Positions 23,842 to 31,399 of a stretch of DNA of 64,000 bases are shown here, piece after piece (position 1 is the first letter of the stretch; each line of letters opens with the position of its first letter). The translations under genes and the position numbers were made by a program. Source of the DNA: Methanoregula sp. UBA64 (GTDB lineage Archaea > Halobacteriota > Methanomicrobia > Methanomicrobiales > Methanospirillaceae); the NCBI RefSeq assembly GCF_002502735.1, contig NZ_DAQC01000001.1, positions 799,229-863,228 of the forward strand. Direction: 5' to 3'. The notes beneath the pieces are model-generated. The model saw only the letters and a program-made list of their open reading frames with translations. It ran no database searches and was not told the DNA's origin.

Positions 23842-26649
23842 ATGAAGAATATCACCATCAAAGGTGCACGCCAGCACAACCTGAAAAATATCAATGTGGA
23901 GATCCCGCGTGACAAGCTTGTTGTGATCACCGGGGTCTCGGGGTCCGGCAAATCCACGCTCGCTTTCGACACGCTCTATGCGGAAGGCCAGCGGAGGTAC
24001 GTCGAGTCCCTCTCCTCCTACGCCCGCCAGTTCCTCGGGATGATGCAGAAGCCCGACGTGGATTCCATCGAAGGGCTCTCTCCAGCCATCTCCATCGAGC
24101 AGAAGACCACGTCCAAGAACCCCCGCTCGACCGTGGGGACCACGACCGAGATCTACGATTACCTCCGGCTCCTTTTTGCCCGGATCGGCACGCCCTACTG
24201 CCCCGAGCACAACATCCCGATCGCAGCCCAGAGCCCGGACCGGATTGCCGACCAGATCGCGGCGGAGCATCCCGGCCAGGTCACGGTCCTTGCCCCCATT
24301 GTCCGGCAGAAGAAGGGGACGTACCAGCAGCTCCTCCGCGACCTCAACGCCGAGGGCTATGCCCGGGCCCGGGTGAACAACACGCTCGTCCGGACCGATG
24401 AGGAGATTACCCTCGACCGGTACAAGAAGCACGACATCGAAGCGGTGATCGACCGGCTCGACACCACCGACCGGGCCCGGCTCGCGGAAGCCGTCGAGAA
24501 CACGCTCAAAAAGTCCGGCGGGCTCGTGCTCGTTGCGGACGAAGCGGGGAAGGAATCGACCTATTCCTCGCTCCTTGCCTGCCCGGTCTGCGGCCTTGCC
24601 TTCGAGGAGCTCCAGCCCCGCATGTTCTCGTTCAACAGCCCGTTCGGTGCCTGCGACGAATGCCACGGCCTTGGCGTCAAGATGGAGTTCGACGCCGACC
24701 TCATCATCCCGGACAAGAACCGGTGCATTGCGGACGGTGCGGTTGCCCCGTACCGGAACCCCATGGACGGTTTCCGGGGCCAGTACCTTGCAACGGTTGC
24801 AAAGCACTTCGGCTTCTCGGTCCTCACCCCGATAAAAGACCTGACCGAAACCCAGTACAATGCGCTGATGTTCGGCTCGACCGAGAAGATGCACTTCTCG
24901 ATGAGCACGAGAAACGGCGATGCCCAGTGGTCGCATAATGGCGAGTGGGAAGGCCTCCTCCCACAGACCGCCCGGCTCTATGCCCAGACCCAGTCCGAGT
25001 GGCGCAAACGCGAGCTCGAAGGCTACATGCGGGTCTTCCCCTGCCCGGCCTGTAAGGGAAAACGGCTCAAGGACAAGGTGCTCGCGGTCAGGATCGATGG
25101 CAAATCGATCATCGATGTGACCGACCTTTCGATCACGGCCTGCCTTGCGTACTTCTCCGGCCTCCGGCTCACCGAGAAGGAGGAGGGCATCGCCCGGCAG
25201 ATCATCAAAGAGATCCGGTCCCGTCTGCTCTTTTTGGAAAAAGTCGGCCTCGGGTATCTCACGCTCTCGCGGAACGCCGGGACGCTCTCGGGCGGCGAAG
25301 CGCAGCGGATCCGGCTTGCCACCCAGATCGGTGCAAACCTGATGGGCGTACTCTACGTGCTCGACGAACCGTCCATCGGTCTCCACCAGCGGGACAACCG
25401 GAAGCTTATCGAGACGCTCCAGACGCTCCGCGATATCGGGAATACGCTGATCGTAGTGGAACACGACGAGGACATGATCCGCTCCGCCGACCATGTGATC
25501 GATATCGGGCCCGGGGCCGGGCTCCACGGCGGCGAGATCGTGGCGCAGGGAACCCCACAGCAGATCGAGAAGAACAAAAAGTCCCTTACCGGGCAGTACC
25601 TCTCCGGGAAAAAGACGATCGATGTGCCGGAGAAACGCCGGAAGGCAAAGCAGTTTATCACCGTCAGGGGCTGTAAGGAGAACAACCTCAAAAACATTGA
25701 TGCGAAGATCCCGATCGGCCTCTTTACGGTCGTGACCGGGGTCTCCGGGTCCGGCAAGTCGACGCTCGTATACGACACGCTCTACAAGGGCATGATGCAG
25801 AAGCTGTACGGCTCAAAGGAGCAGGCAGGAGCGCATAAGGAGATCGTCTTTGATTCCGAGATCGACAAGGTGATCGTGATCGACCAGAGCCCGATCGGCC
25901 GCACGCCGCGAAGCAACCCGGCAACGTACACGAAACTCTTCGACGAGATCCGCACGATCTTTGCTGAGACAAAGGAGGCGAAGATGCGGGGCTACAAGGC
26001 GGGCCGGTTCTCGTTTAACCTGAAAGGCGGGCGCTGCGAGGCCTGCGAGGGCGACGGCCTCATCAAGATCGAGATGAACTTTCTGCCCGACGTGTACATC
26101 GAGTGCGAGGAATGCAAGGGCAAACGCTACAACCGCGAGACGCTCGAAGTGAAGTACAAGGGCAAGTCGATCGCCGATGTGCTTGACATGAGCGTTGAGG
26201 AGGCGCTCGCTATCTTCGCAAACATTCCCTCGATCCAGAGCAAGCTCGAAATGCTCTGCCGGGTCGGCCTCGGGTACGTGAAGCTCGGCCAGAGCGCAAC
26301 CACGCTCTCGGGCGGCGAAGCGCAGCGGATCAAGCTCACCCGGGAGCTCGCGAAACGGGCAACGGGAAAGACCCTCTACCTGCTCGACGAGCCGACTACC
26401 GGGCTCCATTTTGACGACACAAAGAAGCTCATCAAGGTGCTCGACGATCTCGTGGAGAAAGGCAACACGGTCGTGGTGATCGAGCACAACCTGGACGTGA
26501 TCAAGTCAGCCGATTACCTCATCGATATCGGGCCCGAAGGCGGGGATGCCGGCGGGGAGATCGTCGCAACCGGGACACCGGAGAAGGTGGCTCTCGTGAA
26601 GGAGAGTTATACGGGGCAGTTTTTGAAAGGGATGCTGGGGAAGAAGTAG
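23842..26649 (+). CDS. uvrA: Excinuclease ABC subunit A
   Basis: Damage-recognition ATPase of nucleotide excision repair, 935 residues, full length. Two ABC ATPase modules: Walker A GVSGSGKST at residues 31-39 and again after VVTGVSGSGKSTLVYD near 635; signatures LSGGEAQR in both halves; Walker B YVLDEPSIGL and YLLDEPTTGL. The zinc sites are present (CPVCGLAF...CDECHGLG and CEACEGDG...CEECKG). UvrC lies 8 kb downstream; uvrB is not in the window. In archaea the UvrABC set is bacterial in origin. Pieces of this gene are found on both sides, see 22748 and 27905. Confidence 0.98.
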   Translation: MKNITIKGARQHNLKNINVEIPRDKLVVITGVSGSGKSTLAFDTLYAEGQRRYVESLSSYARQFLGMMQKPDVDSIEGLSPAISIEQKTTSKNPRSTVGTTTEIYDYLRLLFARIGTPYCPEHNIPIAAQSPDRIADQIAAEHPGQVTVLAPIVRQKKGTYQQLLRDLNAEGYARARVNNTLVRTDEEITLDRYKKHDIEAVIDRLDTTDRARLAEAVENTLKKSGGLVLVADEAGKESTYSSLLACPVCGLAFEELQPRMFSFNSPFGACDECHGLGVKMEFDADLIIPDKNRCIADGAVAPYRNPMDGFRGQYLATVAKHFGFSVLTPIKDLTETQYNALMFGSTEKMHFSMSTRNGDAQWSHNGEWEGLLPQTARLYAQTQSEWRKRELEGYMRVFPCPACKGKRLKDKVLAVRIDGKSIIDVTDLSITACLAYFSGLRLTEKEEGIARQIIKEIRSRLLFLEKVGLGYLTLSRNAGTLSGGEAQRIRLATQIGANLMGVLYVLDEPSIGLHQRDNRKLIETLQTLRDIGNTLIVVEHDEDMIRSADHVIDIGPGAGLHGGEIVAQGTPQQIEKNKKSLTGQYLSGKKTIDVPEKRRKAKQFITVRGCKENNLKNIDAKIPIGLFTVVTGVSGSGKSTLVYDTLYKGMMQKLYGSKEQAGAHKEIVFDSEIDKVIVIDQSPIGRTPRSNPATYTKLFDEIRTIFAETKEAKMRGYKAGRFSFNLKGGRCEACEGDGLIKIEMNFLPDVYIECEECKGKRYNRETLEVKYKGKSIADVLDMSVEEALAIFANIPSIQSKLEMLCRVGLGYVKLGQSATTLSGGEAQRIKLTRELAKRATGKTLYLLDEPTTGLHFDDTKKLIKVLDDLVEKGNTVVVIEHNLDVIKSADYLIDIGPEGGDAGGEIVATGTPEKVALVKESYTGQFLKGMLGKK

Positions 26650-26860
26650 GACTGCCCGGTTCCCGCATACCCCTTTTTAGTAGGTATCCCGAAACAGTGC
26701 GATTTTCACTTAGACGTTTTATAGGGATTATCCGGATACTGCCGTCAGGATACGAGCCCGGCGAACCGGTTTTTTTCTGGAGGATATTATTTTAGGTAAC
26801 TGTTATTATTTTTTTATATCGGAATATTATTATAGGGCTTGTTAGAACGATACTTCTAAG

Positions 26861-27895
26861 ATGATGCAGTCAGATGGTAGCCATGATAATTTTTCCGAGA
26901 ATGCCGCATTCGAGATGAGGAAGGGGCTCTCTGCCATACAGGAAATCAACAGTTCGGTCAAGATGCTCTCCCTTAATGCCCGTATCGAAGCTGCACGGGC
27001 TGGTGATGCAGGGAAGGGATTTGCGGTGGTCTCCGAAGAGATGAAACGACTGAGCGATGATATCCAGACGACCGCAGTACAGATCGAAGAGATCATCAAC
27101 CGTACGGTAAACGAGATCGCCGAGGCGGGGATCACTGCACGGGGGGCCCGGCTCAGCGATCTTGCTTTTAATGCCATCGAGATCCTCGATCGCAACCTGT
27201 ACGAGCGAACGGCAGATGTCCGGTGGTGGGCTACAGAGTCTGCATTTGTTGAGGCCTGCACCCAGCCCGGCAGCAGCGAGATGTCCCACACTGCCATGAA
27301 ACGCATGGATATCATCCTTAAGAATTACACTATTTACAAGGATCTGGTTATGGCCGATCTTAATGGCCGGGTGATTGCCAATGGCCGGCCCGAGCAGTAT
27401 CATCTTATCGGTCGGGACGTTTCTGATAAGCCCTGGTTTAAGGGGGCCGTTGCAACGGGAAACGGTCTTGAATACTATGTTCAGGATCTCGATATCTGTG
27501 ACCTTACGGGAGATCATGCCGTGCTTTATTCCGCTGCGATCCGGGAAGGAGGCAGTACCGAGGGCAAGGTTATCGGGGTGCTGATGGTCATATTTGACTG
27601 GAAGCAGGCCGATTATATCGTAAAGAATGTGCGCCTTCCGGAGAACGAGAAAAACAGTTCACGGGTTGTTCTCTTTAACAGGAGAGGGATTGTGATTGCC
27701 GCAAACAATGGAACCGGGGTGCTGACCGAAGATCTCTCCTGTATAAGCGGGATTAAACGGGCGCTGAACGGCGAGAAGGGGTTCACGGTTGAAACCCATG
27801 AAGGGCAAAAGACGCTGATTGCCTATGCCTGTACTCGGGGATATGAAACATACCGCGGGCTCGGATGGGGTTGTGCCCTCATGCTGCCGGCATAA
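26861..27895 (+). CDS. Soluble chemoreceptor-fragment plus Cache domain protein
   Basis: A 344-residue protein in an unusual order. Residues 1-95 are a piece of a methyl-accepting chemotaxis signalling tip (INSSVKMLSLNARIEAARAG, GKGFAVVSEEMKRLSDD). Residues about 110-330 are a Cache-type sensor domain (MADLNGRVIANGRPEQYHLI, DVSDKPWFKGAVATG, VLMVIFDWKQADYIV). In ordinary receptors the Cache domain comes first and membrane helices lie between; here no membrane helix is visible, so it would sit in the cytoplasm. TTTTTTATATC about 45 bases upstream is a likely TATA box. Could sense a small ligand and act on receptor arrays, or be a rearrangement product. Confidence 0.7.
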   Translation: MMQSDGSHDNFSENAAFEMRKGLSAIQEINSSVKMLSLNARIEAARAGDAGKGFAVVSEEMKRLSDDIQTTAVQIEEIINRTVNEIAEAGITARGARLSDLAFNAIEILDRNLYERTADVRWWATESAFVEACTQPGSSEMSHTAMKRMDIILKNYTIYKDLVMADLNGRVIANGRPEQYHLIGRDVSDKPWFKGAVATGNGLEYYVQDLDICDLTGDHAVLYSAAIREGGSTEGKVIGVLMVIFDWKQADYIVKNVRLPENEKNSSRVVLFNRRGIVIAANNGTGVLTEDLSCISGIKRALNGEKGFTVETHEGQKTLIAYACTRGYETYRGLGWGCALMLPA

Positions 27896-27904
27896 GACAG
27901 GGCG

Positions 27905-27994
27905 ATCGTGGCAATCGGGACGCCGGGGAAGGTGGCACTCATCCAGAAGTGTTATACAGGGCTGTTTTTGAAAGGGATGCTGGGGAAAAAGTAG
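27905..27994 (+). pseudogene. Duplicated 3' end of uvrA
   Basis: The last 29 codons and stop of uvrA recur here: IVAIGTPGKVALIQKCYTG then LFLKGMLGKK, against IVATGTPEKVALVKESYTG then QFLKGMLGKK in the intact gene. No start or upstream part remains. It begins ten bases after the stop codon of the Cache protein gene. Confidence 0.85.
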
Positions 27995-28325
27995 GGTCCA
28001 ACCGCGTTAAAGAATTGAAATTTATAGGCAATACGGTATATACTAAATAAACCGTGAGTAAGTCCTTCCCGAAAAGGATGATACCACCTTGAGGTGGACG
28101 AAGTGAAGAAGGGATCACTACAGTTAACAAACCCCTTTTTAAAAATCGACGTATCCTTTAGTAGACCCTATCCCTGATACCGGACATGAGGGTAAGGTGG
28201 CTATAGCTGAAAGTAATGCAACATATTCATTGTCCATTACATTTGAACTTTTGATTGTGTAGGGGATCTTTCAATTATGACCCCCAAAGAATTATACCCA
28301 TAAAAATAAAAATTAACTAAAGTAT
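27995..28325. other. Intergenic region with no supported gene
   Basis: 331 bases turning AT-rich towards the right. It contains a short hairpin CCACCT-TG-AGGTGG near 28086-28099 and an A/T-rich segment before the next gene that probably holds its promoter. No gene is visible on either strand. Confidence 0.5.
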
Positions 28326-28835
28326 ATGAATGAAATAAATACATTGGATGATTTAATAGAGAGAAAAGCAAAACATATTACAATTATTGGTGTTTTTTGC
28401 GCTTTAACATTATTTTCTATCAATTTGGACATTCCACTTATAACTTTTAGCTCATTAGCAATTTTAATAATATTGTGTTGGGTTTTCTATAGAGGAATTC
28501 CTCAAAAAGACGATTCCAGTACTTTTTTTTCAGCATTAAAACTGTTTGAATTGTTATTCTTTTTTGGGATATTAGTCCCCATTTATTTATATATTGCAAA
28601 ATACGCTTTTTCACTTCATCCGGATCAAAAAATTCTTTTTATTATTTATCTAATAGTCCCCCTTTATTTTAATTTTAATTATTTCATCGTTGAGAATTGG
28701 ATGAAAAATCCAAATACTCTTCCACCAGTTGATTCACAACGATATTACCGGGTTATGATTGTAACACTTTTGATGATCATTAGTTTGGAAATGACATATA
28801 TCACAATAAAATTATTTGAAATCTGGTTCAAATAA
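28326..28835 (+). CDS. Orphan membrane protein, AT-rich
   Basis: A 169-residue protein with four or five hydrophobic helices (ITIIGVFCALTLFSI, FSSLAILIILCWVFY, LFELLFFFGILVPIYLYIA, ILFIIYLIVPLYFNF, MIVTLLMIISLEMTYITI) and short polar loops. Unrecognised. Base and codon use is far more AT-rich than the surrounding chromosome, which suggests recent arrival. There is no ribosome-binding site before the ATG, so it may be leaderless. Confidence 0.65.
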   Translation: MNEINTLDDLIERKAKHITIIGVFCALTLFSINLDIPLITFSSLAILIILCWVFYRGIPQKDDSSTFFSALKLFELLFFFGILVPIYLYIAKYAFSLHPDQKILFIIYLIVPLYFNFNYFIVENWMKNPNTLPPVDSQRYYRVMIVTLLMIISLEMTYITIKLFEIWFK

Positions 28836-29032
28836 AGACTTTAGGTATAGAAACGCACATGAACGGACATTCACACGCGGACCATGAAGATTAAAATTCC
28901 AGATTCTATTTCGACGGGAATTATTAACCCCACTTAGTTAATTTTTATAGGAAATCTGATTTTATAATATTTTTAATTGTTTTTGATTGTATAATATTAC
29001 CGCTTTTAACGATGGTGTTTTTGTCTTCGGCA

Positions 29033-29115
29033 GTTGCCCCGCCGCGGGGGCGCCCCGTCGGGGGGCGGCGGCGTTCCTCGCTCGTGGGGGTATGGGGGCG
29101 CGGTCTGCCCCCATC
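29033..29115. repeat. GC-rich palindromic intergenic element, possible copy
   Basis: Runs such as GCCGCGGGGGCGCCCCGTC, GGGGGGCGGCGGCG and GTGGGGGTATGGGGGCG between two converging genes. It resembles the C/G-run borders of the elements at 21121, 37900 and 48914 but lacks a clear central stem, so membership is tentative. The rest of 28836-29125 is AT-rich and shows no gene. Confidence 0.4.
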
Positions 29116-29125
29116 ATCTGGAACC

Positions 29126-29743
29126 TCACACAAAAATCATCGCAAATGTGGCAATCCCAAATAAGACTATTATGACCCCGGCGACCCGGTTCACGAGCCC
29201 CAGCACCCGCGAATCGCACCGCGATCCAAGAACCGATGTCCCGCTTACAAGAAGGATCCACCAGGCAATCGATCCCGCAGTAATGCCAAGGACCATCAGC
29301 ATCGCCGGGACGCCGCCGCCCGAAAGCCCGCCAATGCCCAGCGCTGCAAAAACCCCGGCAAACGAGATGAGGGTCATGGGGTTCGTGAGTGTCAGAAAAA
29401 CCGTTGTGGCATAATCCTGCAGCAGCGTGCATTCCCCCGCGGTCCCGGGAGTATCCGGTGGCGCTGACAGGAAGATCCGGACACCGAGACCGACAAGGAG
29501 TGCTCCCCCGACCGCACTTACGATGGTCATGTGCCCCGTGAGCAGCCCGGTAACAACGGTAAGGCCAAACGCTGCAACGCCAGCATATACCCCATCTGCC
29601 GTTGCCGCCCCGAGTCCCGTTGCAATCCCGGACCGCCATCCGCACGCAAGCGTCCGCCGGATGCAGAGGATCGCGATGGGGCCGACGGGTGCCGCTATGC
29701 AAAACCCAAAGATTATCCCGGCGACAAGAACCGACCAGTCCAC
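29126..29743 (-). CDS. LysE/RhtB family exporter
   Basis: A 205-residue membrane protein with six hydrophobic helices. The N-terminal signature is clear: GIIFGFCIAAPVGPIAILCI with the conserved G-P, followed by GWRSGIATGLGAATADGVYA, and TNPMTLISFAGVFAALG in the second half. Members export amino acids or small metabolites; the substrate is unknown. GTG start with a weak ribosome-binding site. Single gene. Confidence 0.92.
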   Translation of the reverse strand: MDWSVLVAGIIFGFCIAAPVGPIAILCIRRTLACGWRSGIATGLGAATADGVYAGVAAFGLTVVTGLLTGHMTIVSAVGGALLVGLGVRIFLSAPPDTPGTAGECTLLQDYATTVFLTLTNPMTLISFAGVFAALGIGGLSGGGVPAMLMVLGITAGSIAWWILLVSGTSVLGSRCDSRVLGLVNRVAGVIIVLFGIATFAMIFV

Positions 29744-29934
29744 GAAAGTACAAAGAATCCGCGGTTATAAATCACTGTCTTTTACGGTCAGGGAGAAACC
29801 ATGTCCACCGGCAGGATGGGGGATTGCAGCTTCTTTTTGTCCTAGTGGCGGCAACTACTGACCTCCGATTGGTATCCCAATCCAAACTGCCCCGTACGAT
29901 CCCACCCGCTCTTTTTAAAAAAACTTAGGGTCGC

Positions 29935-30082
29935 GAGCTCTAGGTTTCCAAAAAATCTTCGAATCGGTTGCTGAGGATTCCAGAAAAAATGCGGATCGCG
30001 AGCTGGAAATTCAAAAAAAAGTTCGAATCGGTTGCTGAGGATTATAAAAAAAAAAGCGGGTCCCGAGCTGAGGATTCCGGAA
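29935..30082. repeat. 32-bp-period A-tract repeat array, block 1
   Basis: Five degenerate units. The GAGGATT-like cores fall at 29941, 29973, 30005, 30037 and 30070. Two unit types alternate: A, ending TCGGTTGCTGAGGATT, and B, ending TCGCGAGCTGAGGATT or a variant. Each core is followed by a run of 5-10 A. No spacers of unique sequence lie between units, so this is not a CRISPR array. The region 29744-30561 holds no gene I can support. Confidence 0.8.
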
Positions 30083-30204
30083 AAACATCGACCCCGCCCG
30101 GCCCGCTCATTTGACTCACCCACGAATAATCATCATATTCTCCGACGGAGCCTAGACAGATCATGCACCTGTTCGCGAAAAAAGTCCGGCCTGGGGGGAT
30201 CCGA

Positions 30205-30375
30205 TTCAAAAAAAAGAGCGGGCCGCGAGCTGAGGATTCCGGAAAATCTTCGGATCGGTTGCTGAGGATTGCAAAAAAAGATCGAAACGCGAGCTGAGGA
30301 TTTCAAAAAATCTTCGGATCGGTTGCTGAGGATTTCTAAAAAACTCCGGGTCCCGGCCCGGCAATTCCGGAAAAA
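30205..30375. repeat. 32-bp-period A-tract repeat array, block 2
   Basis: Cores at 30232, 30264, 30296 and 30328, exactly 32 bases apart, with a decayed fifth near 30360. Types again alternate B, A, B, A, B. Block 1 and block 2 are separated by about 150 bases of unrelated sequence containing CACCCACGAATAATC. Confidence 0.8.
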
Positions 30376-30443
30376 GAGCGGGGGGTCACCCTGACCTCCA
30401 AAAAAATTGGCAACCTCCCTACCCACCAAACCGCAAAAAAAAT

Positions 30444-30460
30444 GATCGGTCCGACCGATC
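30444..30460. promoter_or_regulatory. Inverted repeat at the end of the A-tract array
   Basis: GATCGGT-CCG-ACCGATC, a perfect 7-bp inverted repeat, directly after an AAAAAAAA tract. It lies about 100 bases beyond the stop of the convergent-side regulator gene. Function unknown. Confidence 0.4.
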
Positions 30461-30561
30461 GTCAAAAGAGGTCGCCCCGACCCTTTTGATGGGGAGAGTC
30501 TTCACACATTTCGCAGGGATCGCACATTATTACAGAAAGATCCTGCACGTGTGCAGCCCGC

Positions 30562-30969
30562 TCACTCCCGCACTCTCCCGTACTCCTTATCGATCCCGTC
30601 CGCCACATCTTCGAGATCGTCAAACATCCTGATGGCGTCTTTCCGTAACTCCTGCACCATGGCCCGGAGCGTGCTGCCCCGGAGGTAGATGAGCTTCCGG
30701 TGCCGGTACAGGATCCCCGCATCGATCAGGTTCCTTATATGGTGGTTCACCCGCGAGGATGTGATATTGAGATCCGCTGCAATCTGCTCGACCGGCACGC
30801 CTTCGCCCGCAGGCCGGTGTTCGAGCAGCGCCACGATCACCTGCGTTGCCACCCGGTCCGTGTCCCGGCCTTCCCCGATCCCGAACGAGTGGAAGAACCA
30901 GTGGATCTCCTCGTCCTCTCCCGGCGCCATCGGGCGGTCCACCTGCCGGATCACAATCTGACGGATCAT
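30562..30969 (-). CDS. Winged-helix regulator divergent from groES-groEL
   Basis: A 135-residue protein of the ArsR/MarR-like winged-helix type: VATQVIVALLEHRPAGEGVP leads into VEQIAADLNITSSRVNHHIR (HTH) and LIDAGILYRHRKLIYLRGS (wing). The C-terminal helix is probably for dimerisation. The ATG at 30969 has GGAG about ten bases upstream; an upstream start would add eight residues. Its position facing the chaperonin operon, with an inverted repeat between the two promoters, suggests it controls groES-groEL, as Phr-like and HrcA-like regulators do elsewhere. That link is inference. Confidence 0.82.
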   Translation of the reverse strand: MIRQIVIRQVDRPMAPGEDEEIHWFFHSFGIGEGRDTDRVATQVIVALLEHRPAGEGVPVEQIAADLNITSSRVNHHIRNLIDAGILYRHRKLIYLRGSTLRAMVQELRKDAIRMFDDLEDVADGIDKEYGRVRE

Positions 30970-31002
30970 ACCTGTCTCCAGTGTTATCGCCAAAATAATT
31001 TA

Positions 31003-31031
31003 AACTTTTTCTAGGATATCTCTAAAAAGTT
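31003..31031. promoter_or_regulatory. Inverted repeat between regulator and groES
   Basis: AACTTTTT (31003-31010) and AAAAAGTT (31024-31031), perfect 8-bp arms 13 bases apart, in the gap between divergent start codons. It overlaps the TATA-like AGTTTAAATTATT that reads towards the regulator gene. Candidate operator. Confidence 0.5.
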
Positions 31032-31056
31032 GAAACGATTTCTACAATTTTCATAA

Positions 31057-31067
31057 TTTTTAAATAT
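31057..31067 (+). promoter_or_regulatory. TATA box of groES-groEL
   Basis: TTTTTAAATAT about 50-60 bases before the groES ATG. The expected transcript start near 31090 would leave a leader containing the GAGGTG ribosome-binding site. Confidence 0.5.
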
Positions 31068-31115
31068 TTCAGGAACCCATACTACCGGCATACCACAACA
31101 GTTGAGGTGATACAC

Positions 31116-31388
31116 ATGGCAATTGTTCCCATTGGAGAACGGGTCTTAATCAGGCCCAGGGAAGCCGAAGAAGTGACAAAAAGCGGGATCTACATCCCCG
31201 AGACCGCCCAGGAAAAGAAAAAAGAAGGGACGGTCATTGCCGCAGGGACGCACGATGACGGAAAGTCGCTCCCCTTAAAAGCGGGCGACCACGTCATTTA
31301 CGGCGGGTACAGCGCGGACAAGGTTGAACTTGATGGCGAGAACTACGTCTTTGTACCGTTCAAGGACGTGCTCGCGAAGATCGAGTGA
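31116..31388 (+). CDS. groES: Co-chaperonin GroES
   Basis: The 90-residue lid of the bacterial-type chaperonin. Seen: IVPIGERVLIRPREAEEVTKSGIYIPETA (including the mobile loop), GTVIAAG and the C-terminal VELDGENYVFVPFKDVLAKIE. The open frame starts three codons earlier at 31107, but the ATG at 31116 has GAGGTG eight bases before it. Operon with groEL, 11 bases between them. Group I chaperonins are rare in archaea and are thought to have come from bacteria. Confidence 0.96.
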   Translation: MAIVPIGERVLIRPREAEEVTKSGIYIPETAQEKKKEGTVIAAGTHDDGKSLPLKAGDHVIYGGYSADKVELDGENYVFVPFKDVLAKIE

Positions 31389-31399
31389 GGTGAGAAGAT

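Noticed and set aside
23689..25527. 612-codon frame opposite uvrA
   Set aside because: Antisense shadow of a strongly conserved gene; highly Asp/Arg/Val/Gly-biased with no recognisable domain.
28861..28896. Eleven-codon His-rich ORF MNGHSHADHED
   Set aside because: It resembles the first residues of metal-transporter proteins and may be a remnant, but it is too short to support as a gene or pseudogene.
30081..30231. Further 32-bp repeat units between the two blocks
   Set aside because: Only isolated A-runs fit; cores are missing and the spacing to block 2 is not a clean multiple that keeps the alternation.
29935..30375. CRISPR array
   Set aside because: The step of 32 bases has no unique spacers; units follow each other directly, vary in sequence and alternate between two types. 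No cas genes are near.
29842..30465. Protein genes in the A-tract repeat region on the minus strand
   Set aside because: The frames consist of repeat translated with shifting phase (32 is not a multiple of 3), are Phe-rich and have no ribosome-binding site.
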